Shown: piece by piece, positions 58,056-64,000 of the stretch
Layout: each line of letters opens with the position of its first letter
Numbering within the stretch: position 1 is the stretch's first letter
Origin: JANYJZ01 sp964523395
Lineage (GTDB): Bacteria; Bacteroidota; Ignavibacteria; UBA10030; SZUA-254
Assembly (NCBI GenBank): GCA_964523395.1
Contig: CAZFXS010000011.1
Location: forward strand, 1-64,000
DNA: 64,000 bases
Direction: 5' to 3'
Made by a program: the position numbers and the translations under genes
Notes under the pieces: generated by a model
What the model saw: only the letters and a program-made list of their open reading frames with translations
What the model was told of the DNA's origin: nothing
Databases searched by the model: none

Positions 58056-58084
58056 TTGATTTTTCGGTGATAACATGCTACCTT
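58056..58084 (+). promoter_or_regulatory. Promoter for tyrS
   Basis: TTGATT (58056-58061), a 17-base spacer and TACCTT (58079-58084) followed by G. The start of transcription would be near 58091, 30 bases before the tyrS TTG. Confidence 0.6.
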
Positions 58085-58121
58085 GTGCAGCACAAGTACA
58101 ATAACAATAAGGTTTACCGGT

Positions 58122-59399
58122 TTGAAGACAGATTTTTTTAAAGAGTTACAATGGCGGGGATTAATCCATTCTCATACAGCGAATGCCGAAAAACATCTTG
58201 CCGAGCAACAGGTGACGGGGTATATTGGCTTTGATCCCACCGCGGCGAGTCTGCATGTCGGATCATTGTTGCCCATCATGGGCCTCGTTCATTTGCAGCG
58301 TGCCGGACATATTCCGATAGCAATCGCCGGCGGCGGTACCGGGATGATTGGTGATCCGAGCGGCAAAACTCAGGAGAGAAAGCTTCTTTCTGTCCAGGAT
58401 ATTGAATCAAACCTCGAAGGAATCAAGAACCAGCTCAGCAAGTTTCTGGATTTTAACGCGAAACAAAATCCTGCCAAGCTTGTTAACAATGCCGAGTGGC
58501 TCACAAAACTTTCGATGATGCAGTTTCTTCGTGATATCGGAAAACATTTTTCCGTGAATGAAATGCTCGCGAAAGATTCTGTCAAGAACCGTATTGAGCA
58601 GGAACAGGGGATGTCGTTCACGGAATTCAGTTATTCCCTTCTGCAATCGTATGATTACCTGGAGCTCTACGACCGCTACAAATGCACGCTGCAAATGGGC
58701 GGATCAGACCAGTGGGGAAATATTGTTGCCGGTGTCGATCTTATACGGCGGGTGAGAGGCACGGAAGCACAGGCGATTGTATTTCCGCTGATAACCACAT
58801 CAACCGGTGTAAAATTTGGGAAGACTGAAAGCGGGACGATCTGGCTTGATTCCGCATTGACCTCTCCGTACAAATTTTACCAATTCTGGTATAACACAGA
58901 TGACAAAGATGTTCTCCGTTATCTGAAATTCTTTACTTTGCTGCCTGAATCGAAAATAACTGAGATTGAACATTCACTTAACACTTCTCCCGAAAAAAGA
59001 GAGGCGCAAACACTGCTGTCGCACGAGGTAACCAGGGCAGTACATGATGAAAGCGCAGTAACCCAGGCGATGAAAGCTTCTCAGATTCTGTTTGGCGGAG
59101 AGATTACGGGTATTTCAGAACGTGAACTGCTTGATATCTTTGAAGATGTTCCGTCTTCAGAAATTCAGCGCGACCAACTCAACGGGGATGGTGTCCCGTT
59201 TATTGATCTGTTAGTGAATGCTTCTGTCGCTAAATCAAAAGGTGAAGCGCGAAAGTTAGTCCAGGGCGGCGGTATTTATTTGAATAATCGCCGTGTGCCG
59301 GAAGTTGATAAAAAAGTTGGAATGAATGATGTGATACACGGAAAGTTTATTGTTCTGAGAAAAGGCTCCAGAAGTTATTTTCTCGTCAAAGCTGTTTGA
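58122..59399 (+). CDS. tyrS: Tyrosyl-tRNA synthetase
   Basis: Class I synthetase charging tRNA-Tyr. From the TTG at 58122 it has 425 residues. It shows GFDPTAASLHVGSLLPIMGLVHLQRAGH (HIGH-type HVGS), the GGSDQWGNIVAGVDLIRR tyrosine/ATP site, KFGKTESGTIWLD (KMSKS-type KFGKT), and a C-terminal S4 RNA-binding domain with SKGEARKLVQGGGIYLNNRRV. A longer frame from 58083 would start in the promoter, so it is rejected. Confidence 0.95.
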   Translation: MKTDFFKELQWRGLIHSHTANAEKHLAEQQVTGYIGFDPTAASLHVGSLLPIMGLVHLQRAGHIPIAIAGGGTGMIGDPSGKTQERKLLSVQDIESNLEGIKNQLSKFLDFNAKQNPAKLVNNAEWLTKLSMMQFLRDIGKHFSVNEMLAKDSVKNRIEQEQGMSFTEFSYSLLQSYDYLELYDRYKCTLQMGGSDQWGNIVAGVDLIRRVRGTEAQAIVFPLITTSTGVKFGKTESGTIWLDSALTSPYKFYQFWYNTDDKDVLRYLKFFTLLPESKITEIEHSLNTSPEKREAQTLLSHEVTRAVHDESAVTQAMKASQILFGGEITGISERELLDIFEDVPSSEIQRDQLNGDGVPFIDLLVNASVAKSKGEARKLVQGGGIYLNNRRVPEVDKKVGMNDVIHGKFIVLRKGSRSYFLVKAV

Positions 59400-59406
59400 A
59401 TATTTC

Positions 59407-59435
59407 TTGACTTTCGCAAGGAGCTTTATTATCCT
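59407..59435 (+). promoter_or_regulatory. Promoter before the DAHP synthase gene
   Basis: TTGACT (59407-59412), a 17-base spacer and TATCCT (59430-59435), starting eight bases after the tyrS stop. It would start transcription near 59442, giving a leader of about 53 bases that holds the hairpin at 59449-59468. Confidence 0.6.
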
Positions 59436-59448
59436 GTTGGAGGAAAAG

Positions 59449-59478
59449 CCCTGCTGAGAATGGCAGGGTTCTTTATTT
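59449..59478 (+). terminator. Hairpin with T-rich tail between tyrS and aroF: terminator or attenuator
   Basis: CCCTGC (59449-59454) pairs with GCAGGG (59463-59468) across the TGAGAATG loop, followed by TTCTTTATTTAT. It may be the tyrS terminator. But it lies downstream of the promoter candidate at 59407, so it could instead attenuate DAHP synthase transcription. A frame MAGFFIYERLIK begins in the loop at 59460 and ends overlapping the aroF start. Confidence 0.5.
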
Positions 59479-59494
59479 ATGAAAGGTTGATCAA

Positions 59495-60511
59495 ATGATT
59501 ATTGTGATGAAATCGCACGCCACGGATGCGGATGTTCAGCACGTTGTCGAGCGGATTAAAGAGCTTGGTTTATCGGCACATCTCTCGAAAGGTGTTGAGA
59601 GGACGATTATCGGTGTTATTGGTGATGAACGGCTGATAAAAAAAGAACAGCTTTCGCTTCTGCCTCAGGTTGATAATGTTATTCCGGTACTAAAGCCGTA
59701 TAAACTCGCGAGCCGCGACTTCAAGGAATCAACTACAATAGTTGATGTTGCCGGAGTAAAAATCGGAGGGAAAGGTGTCGTCGTTATTGCGGGCCCCTGT
59801 TCCGTGGAAAACGAAGAACAACTTTTAAGCACTGCGCAAACGGTAAAAGCGGCCGGGGCATCATTGCTTCGCGGCGGTGCATATAAACCGCGGACGAGCC
59901 CCTACGCATTCCAGGGACTGGGTGAGGAAGGGTTGAAAATTCTCGCAAAGGCAAGAGAGAAGACCGGACTCGGCATTGTTACGGAAATTATGGAATCATC
60001 GGAAGTTGACCTGGTTGCAGATTATGCGGACCTTCTTCAGGTAGGCGCGCGGAACATGCAAAACACGAAGCTCCTGCGGTCGCTTTCGAAAATCAGGAAG
60101 CCGGTGCTTCTGAAACGGAATTTCTCGGCGACACTTAATGAATTTTTAATGAGCGCGGAATATCTTCTCGCCGGAGGGAATGACCAGGTGGTTCTCTGCG
60201 AACGGGGTATCAGAACATTTGTGGAATACACGAGAAATACACTTGACTTGAACATCGTCCCGGCCGTTAAGCAAATCTCACATCTGCCGATTATTGTCGA
60301 TCCGAGCCATGGCACAGGTAGGCATGATTTAATTCTGCCAATGAGCCGTGCGGCAATTGCCGCCGGCGCGGATGGACTCATTGTTGAGGTTCACCCGAAA
60401 CCGGTGGAAGCATTTTCCGATGGTGACCAGTCGCTGACACCGCAAAACTTTGCAGAGTTAATGAAACAGGCAAACGTTATTGCAGGCGCGGTAGGGAGAA
60501 GTATGTTGTAG
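59495..60511 (+). CDS. aroF: 3-deoxy-7-phosphoheptulonate synthase (DAHP synthase), type I with ferredoxin-like N-terminal domain
   Basis: First enzyme of the shikimate pathway: joins phosphoenolpyruvate and erythrose 4-phosphate. It is 338 residues: a ferredoxin-like regulatory domain at 1-75 (Thermotoga-type beta class) and a catalytic barrel with VVVIAGPCSVENEEQ, LLRGGAYKPRTSPYAFQG, GARNMQNTKLL, LLKRNFSATLNEFL and IVDPSHGTGRHD. No chorismate mutase domain is fused. GAAAGG lies about nine bases before the ATG. It ends four bases from the convergent lipoprotein gene. Confidence 0.96.
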   Translation: MIIVMKSHATDADVQHVVERIKELGLSAHLSKGVERTIIGVIGDERLIKKEQLSLLPQVDNVIPVLKPYKLASRDFKESTTIVDVAGVKIGGKGVVVIAGPCSVENEEQLLSTAQTVKAAGASLLRGGAYKPRTSPYAFQGLGEEGLKILAKAREKTGLGIVTEIMESSEVDLVADYADLLQVGARNMQNTKLLRSLSKIRKPVLLKRNFSATLNEFLMSAEYLLAGGNDQVVLCERGIRTFVEYTRNTLDLNIVPAVKQISHLPIIVDPSHGTGRHDLILPMSRAAIAAGADGLIVEVHPKPVEAFSDGDQSLTPQNFAELMKQANVIAGAVGRSML

Positions 60512-60515
60512 GCAT

Positions 60516-61505
60516 TTAATATTCAATGGTGAATTCATCACCGGTACTCCAGCCGGTTAACGATTTATCCACTCGTATCATCTGAATTCTGAGTCGATCT
60601 CCTTCAATCGTGACTTTGCAGTAATGAAAGTCCCGTATTTCTTTTCCATTAAATAAATCCTGATGATGCTGTTTTGACGAATCGGATTCAACGGCTTGCC
60701 TCGGTCCGCCTCCGCCTCCGGAAACGACAAAGTTTTTTCCTTCTTTCCTGAAATGTTCATATGAATGACAATGTCCTGTGAAAAAGACCTTTGCCTTTGG
60801 TGTTTGTATGTACGGTTTGACAAAGTATTCCTGAACACCAGTATTATCGGAAACAATTTTGCTGTTTGTAAACGGAGGATGGTGGCATGTCACGATGACT
60901 GCCCGGATAGAGTCATTACGCTGGAATTGCTCCAATGTTTTTCTATACCAATCAGTTTGTTCCTGACGTTGGGCATCGGTAAGTTCATCGAAATTTGAGT
61001 TGAGAAGTATGATCCCCACCGATTGAAACACAAGCGCGGACCACGATCGTTGTTGAAGATGCGGAAAACGCGAGAAAAAGTTATCGAGGGCTTTTTGATT
61101 ATTCCCGAAATAATCATGATTACCAAGTACGGGATATACCGGTATTTGCATTTGCCGAACGGGTGAAAGGAATTCGTCAAACCTGTGCCATTCTTCTTCA
61201 TTACTTCCATCCGAAACAAGGTCGCCGAGAATAACCAACGCACCGGGATTTTCTCCGGCTATTTTATGTACTACTGCCTCTCTTGCTTCATCATTTTGTT
61301 CGCGGAGAAGCAGTGTTTCCCAAATGGAAGTGCGTTGTGTGTCTCCCACAAGGATGATTGAAGAGCCATCTTTCCTTAATGAAGTATTCCCTTCGTAACG
61401 CGAAGCAACTAAAGAGTTTGCTGAACAGCCGGAAACCAGAACTAAGAAGAAAATCAGGATGAACAGTAATTTTCTTATGCACCATTTTTCATGATGAACG
61501 ATCAT
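60516..61505 (-). CDS. Metallophosphoesterase lipoprotein
   Basis: A 329-residue secreted enzyme with an N-terminal lipoprotein signal: basic start, hydrophobic core and lipobox LVSGC (Cys27). The calcineurin-like phosphoesterase motifs are in order: GDTQ, GDLVSDG, GNHDYFG, CHHPP and GHCHSYEHF, which bind two metals. It is likely attached to the outer or inner membrane; the substrate is unknown. Its ATG overlaps the stop of the upstream membrane protein gene (ATGA), so they are co-expressed. Confidence 0.9.
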   Translation of the reverse strand: MIVHHEKWCIRKLLFILIFFLVLVSGCSANSLVASRYEGNTSLRKDGSSIILVGDTQRTSIWETLLLREQNDEAREAVVHKIAGENPGALVILGDLVSDGSNEEEWHRFDEFLSPVRQMQIPVYPVLGNHDYFGNNQKALDNFFSRFPHLQQRSWSALVFQSVGIILLNSNFDELTDAQRQEQTDWYRKTLEQFQRNDSIRAVIVTCHHPPFTNSKIVSDNTGVQEYFVKPYIQTPKAKVFFTGHCHSYEHFRKEGKNFVVSGGGGGPRQAVESDSSKQHHQDLFNGKEIRDFHYCKVTIEGDRLRIQMIRVDKSLTGWSTGDEFTIEY

Positions 61506-62485
61506 TTCGTTTCGTTTTTATTTAAGAGCAAGAAGATAGAATTTAGTGCAAGAGGGATAAGTATGACAAATAGCGGCATCCACATACGGCTTTCCACGAG
61601 ATTTCCTACAGTATAATGAACGATAATGAAAAAAGGCGTTATGTATGCAACTTTTCTCAGGAAGGGGGGATGCTGTGAAAATTTTAGTAATGAAATGCCA
61701 GCCAGAGGGCCGATTAACGAAATAAAGTGGATGTTTCCCATAACCGCGTTCATGGTTGTCTCTTCAGAGAGGAACGGGATATTACGACCGATTCCTGACA
61801 TGGTAAACCACTCGGTGACGGGTGGGTGCAGAAAAAAACGAATTGCTGCAAAGGGAAGAAGTCCGCACATACTCACAGCGAACAAACGAACAGGATTCTG
61901 CCTGACAGAAGCGCTAACCATAAATGCTATAGGAATAATGAAGAGCGGTGTTTCGCGGTTAAACATCCCAAGAAAAATGAGGGGGTAAAGGGGTGCCCAT
62001 TGTTCTTTTTGCAGCTGTATGAACGCGGCGATAAAAATTCCGAGGTTGAAAAGATCGATCGTCTCAATAACGCTTGGTCCTTGAATCGAACTTAGCGAAA
62101 AACTCATCAGAACATCTAGAAGAAACATGCCCGTGAGCGCAGCAGCTGTCTCAAAAAATATTTTTAAGTAACAGAAAAAGAGCCATTGACATGAAATCAG
62201 CAAAATTATTTTGAGAACGAAGTCGATGGTAACAGGATTTAGAGCCGGCAAAGCAATGTTTATTCCATAGATTGTAAACGGGATTAAAATTCTATACGAA
62301 TATGGCGCCGGAAATGATTGATCGATTACTCCATGATAGTAGATCATGAAATTCCGTGATAAGAGAAGCGTTCCATCGTCTGCTTTGAGGTGCAGTGCAG
62401 AGCGGTCCGAAATCGAAAGCAGTAAGGCGATGGAGCAGAAAAGAATAAAAAAAATGAAAAGAATCTTTTTATTCGTATAAGCCAT
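61502..62485 (-). CDS. Polytopic membrane protein of unknown function
   Basis: A 327-residue protein with eight to ten membrane helices. The pattern ALHLKADDGTLLLSRNFMIYYHGVIDQSFPAPYSYRILIPFTIYG, with an Asp pair after the first helix and YRILIP, and LGMFNRETPLFIIPIAF is reminiscent of GT-C-like membrane proteins, but I do not recognise a family. Start is placed at 62485 because the longer frame from 62530 begins inside the promoter. It precedes the metallophosphoesterase gene. Confidence 0.7.
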   Translation of the reverse strand: MAYTNKKILFIFFILFCSIALLLSISDRSALHLKADDGTLLLSRNFMIYYHGVIDQSFPAPYSYRILIPFTIYGINIALPALNPVTIDFVLKIILLISCQWLFFCYLKIFFETAAALTGMFLLDVLMSFSLSSIQGPSVIETIDLFNLGIFIAAFIQLQKEQWAPLYPLIFLGMFNRETPLFIIPIAFMVSASVRQNPVRLFAVSMCGLLPFAAIRFFLHPPVTEWFTMSGIGRNIPFLSEETTMNAVMGNIHFISLIGPLAGISLLKFSQHPPFLRKVAYITPFFIIVHYTVGNLVESRMWMPLFVILIPLALNSIFLLLNKNETK

Positions 62486-62518
62486 TTTATTGTGGGATTG
62501 TTCTGGTATGACACCAAA

Positions 62519-62549
62519 CAAACATAACAAGATTTAATCCGACTGTCAA
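62519..62549 (-). promoter_or_regulatory. Promoter for the leftward membrane protein/lipoprotein pair
   Basis: On the - strand, TTGACA (62549-62544), a 17-base spacer and TATGTT (62526-62521) followed by TG, which fits sigma-70 and also TAnnTTTG. The start would be near 62514, about 30 bases before the ATG at 62485. Confidence 0.8.
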
Positions 62550-62631
62550 GGTCAATGTAATAACCGGCTGGCCTTCGTAGCAATCTGATAAGCGGGTTCA
62601 TATCGGTGTCTGCTGCTTTATGGTAACCATC

Positions 62632-62662
62632 TTGATTTTCAGACCATATTTGATTACGTTTG
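62632..62662 (+). promoter_or_regulatory. Promoter for the glcD-type gene
   Basis: TTGATT (62632-62637), a 17-base spacer and TACGTT (62655-62660) followed by TG (TACGTTTG). The expected transcription start at about 62667 almost coincides with the ATG at 62669, so a leaderless mRNA is possible. Confidence 0.65.
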
Positions 62663-62668
62663 CGGTGC

Positions 62669-64000
62669 ATGATGAATCCGTCGATACTGAAGAAGCTGAA
62701 GGAGATAGTCGGGTCCGAAAATGTTCTCGACTCAATTGAAGCGCGGACTGTGTATTCGTACGATGCCGCCGCAATGAAGCCGCAACTCCCCGTTGCTGCT
62801 GTTCGTCCTTCATCCGCTCAGGAAATTTCCAGTATTGTTCAGCTTGCAAATCAGGAACAATTCCCGCTTGTGCCGCGAGGCTCCGGTACCGGTTTAAGCG
62901 GCGGATCGCTCCCGATGGAAAATTCGATCGTTCTTCTCACCAACCACTGGAACCGTATCCTCGAAATTGATAAAGAAAATCTTACTGTAACAGTCGAACC
63001 CGGAGTCATAACCGCTCAGCTTCATCATGCTGTCGAGAAGCTCGGATTTATTTATCCCCCGGATCCGGGAAGCTCAAGCATTTGCACCATTGGCGGCAAT
63101 GTCGCCGAAAATTCCGGCGGTTTGCGTGGATTGAAATATGGTGTCACCAAGAATTATGTCATGGGGTTGGAAGTTGTTCTTCCGACCGGTGACATCATGA
63201 ACACCGGCGGCAAGTCGGTGAAAGATGTTGCCGGCTACAATCTGAAAGATGTCCTCATCGGTTCTGAGGGCACGCTCGGTATTTTTACGAAGATCCTGCT
63301 CAAAATAATCCCCAAACCGGAAACGCACAAAACGATGCTGGCATTTTATTCCTCTATGGACGATGCCGCGAAGACAGTGTCCGCGATTATTGCTGCAAAA
63401 ATTACTCCTGCAATGCTGGAGTTTCTCGACAATACCACAATCCGCTGTGTTGAAGATTATACACATCTTGGGTTACCTGTTGAAACGGAAGCGATGCTCC
63501 TGATTGAGGTTGATGGAAGAAAGGCAGTCGTTGAGGAGGATGCCGCACTTATTACTGAGATTTGCAGGCGGCATAACGCAACAGGAATAAAATCTGCCAG
63601 AGATGAACAGGGGTCGGTACAGCTAAAAATAGCCAGACGTTCCGCGTTTACATCTCTCGCCCGGGTCAAACCGACAACGATAATGGAAGATGTTGCTGTC
63701 CCCCGCGCTGATCTCGCGCGACTAGTAGAACGTATCCGTGAGATCGGAAAAAAGAACGATGTAATGATAGGAAACTTCGGTCACGCGGGCGACGGAAACT
63801 TACATCCGAATTATTTAACCAACGAACGTGACCCCGATGAATTTGCCCGCGCAGAAAAGACAGTCTTTGAAGTCGAGGAAGCGGCTATTGAGCTCGGCGG
63901 TTCGATTACCGGTGAACACGGTGTAGGATTGTATAAGAAACGGTTACTTGAAAAGATGGTTGGTGATCCGTCAATGACAATGATGCGGACATTGAAGCAA
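62669..64000 (+). CDS. glcD: FAD-linked glycolate/D-lactate oxidase-type dehydrogenase, C-terminus outside window
   Basis: FAD-dependent (D)-2-hydroxyacid dehydrogenase of the GlcD/Dld type. 444 codons are visible without a stop. The FAD-binding PCMH domain shows VPRGSGTGLSGGSLP (near residue 67), GSSSICTIGGNVAENSGGLRGLKYGVTKNYV and AGYNLKDVLIGSEGTLGI. The C-terminal cap has NFGHAGDGNLHPN and SITGEHGVG. The true substrate is uncertain (glycolate or lactate). The HdrD-like protein at 45457 belongs to a family that can partner such enzymes, but it is not adjacent. A second ATG at 62672 is possible. Confidence 0.93.
   Translation, partial: MMNPSILKKLKEIVGSENVLDSIEARTVYSYDAAAMKPQLPVAAVRPSSAQEISSIVQLANQEQFPLVPRGSGTGLSGGSLPMENSIVLLTNHWNRILEIDKENLTVTVEPGVITAQLHHAVEKLGFIYPPDPGSSSICTIGGNVAENSGGLRGLKYGVTKNYVMGLEVVLPTGDIMNTGGKSVKDVAGYNLKDVLIGSEGTLGIFTKILLKIIPKPETHKTMLAFYSSMDDAAKTVSAIIAAKITPAMLEFLDNTTIRCVEDYTHLGLPVETEAMLLIEVDGRKAVVEEDAALITEICRRHNATGIKSARDEQGSVQLKIARRSAFTSLARVKPTTIMEDVAVPRADLARLVERIREIGKKNDVMIGNFGHAGDGNLHPNYLTNERDPDEFARAEKTVFEVEEAAIELGGSITGEHGVGLYKKRLLEKMVGDPSMTMMRTLKQ

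Noticed and set aside
1..64000. CRISPR arrays, insertion sequences, prophage genes, rRNA genes
   Set aside because: No regular repeats, transposase or integrase motifs, phage genes or rRNA sequence were recognised on reading either strand.

Overview
The window is one contig of bacterial chromosome with moderate GC, very gene-dense and mostly transcribed on the + strand. Its gene content and order (tuf between fusA and rpsJ, no adk between secY and map, tilS-hpt-ftsH in a row, a DUF4905-type protein, an orphan GroES-like protein) and promoters that read TTGAnn-N17-TAnnTT(TG) suggest the Bacteroidota/Chlorobiota side of the FCB group, perhaps an Ignavibacteria-like lineage. This placement is inference from content; no phylogeny was run. 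LPS-core type genes and a lipobox-bearing lipoprotein fit a Gram-negative envelope.

Region 1 (1-30.9 kb) is a nearly unbroken run of transcription and translation genes: the tail of tRNA-Trp, secE-nusG-rplK-rplA-rplJ-rplL-rpoB-rpoC, then rpsL-rpsG-fusA-tuf, then S10, spc and alpha gene sets through rplQ, closed by a strong terminator at 30911-30942. Embedded in it are a likely L10 autoregulatory leader, a possible L1 site, a consensus promoter before rpsL, and a tRNA-Gln gene inserted between rplR and rpsE. Several ribosomal proteins start with TTG or GTG behind good Shine-Dalgarno sequences.

Region 2 (31.0-40.4 kb) starts with leuS from its own promoter. leuS overlaps a surface-glycan cluster: two family-2 glycosyltransferases, an MsbA-like ABC exporter, an O-antigen-ligase-like membrane protein, a WaaE-like glycosyltransferase and a GT9 heptosyltransferase-like protein. 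Together they look like assembly, flipping and ligation of a lipopolysaccharide core or similar glycolipid.

Region 3 (40.4-48.2 kb) holds housekeeping and metabolic genes: DUF1844, nadK, radA, rdgB, a DUF4905-like protein, a PhzF-family protein, a membrane-anchored HdrD-like Fe-S protein, and a small-ORF plus nucleotidyltransferase pair that resembles a toxin-antitoxin module.

Region 4 (48.3-54.0 kb) is transcribed leftward: an elongator-type tRNA-Met with its own promoter and terminator, then tilS-hpt-ftsH-polyprenol/diacylglycerol-kinase-like-deoxyribosyltransferase-like-GroES-like. Region 5 (54.2-64.0 kb) holds hpnC-hpnD-hpnE (squalene synthesis), a leftward membrane protein of unknown function, tyrS, a DAHP synthase with a hairpin-bearing leader, a leftward pair (membrane protein plus metallophosphoesterase lipoprotein) and a divergent glcD-type oxidase gene that runs off the right edge.

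No insertion sequences, prophage, CRISPR array or rRNA genes were seen. The clearest unusual points are the tRNA-Gln inside the spc operon, the putative TA-like pair, the possible leaderless glcD-type gene, and the DAHP synthase leader.
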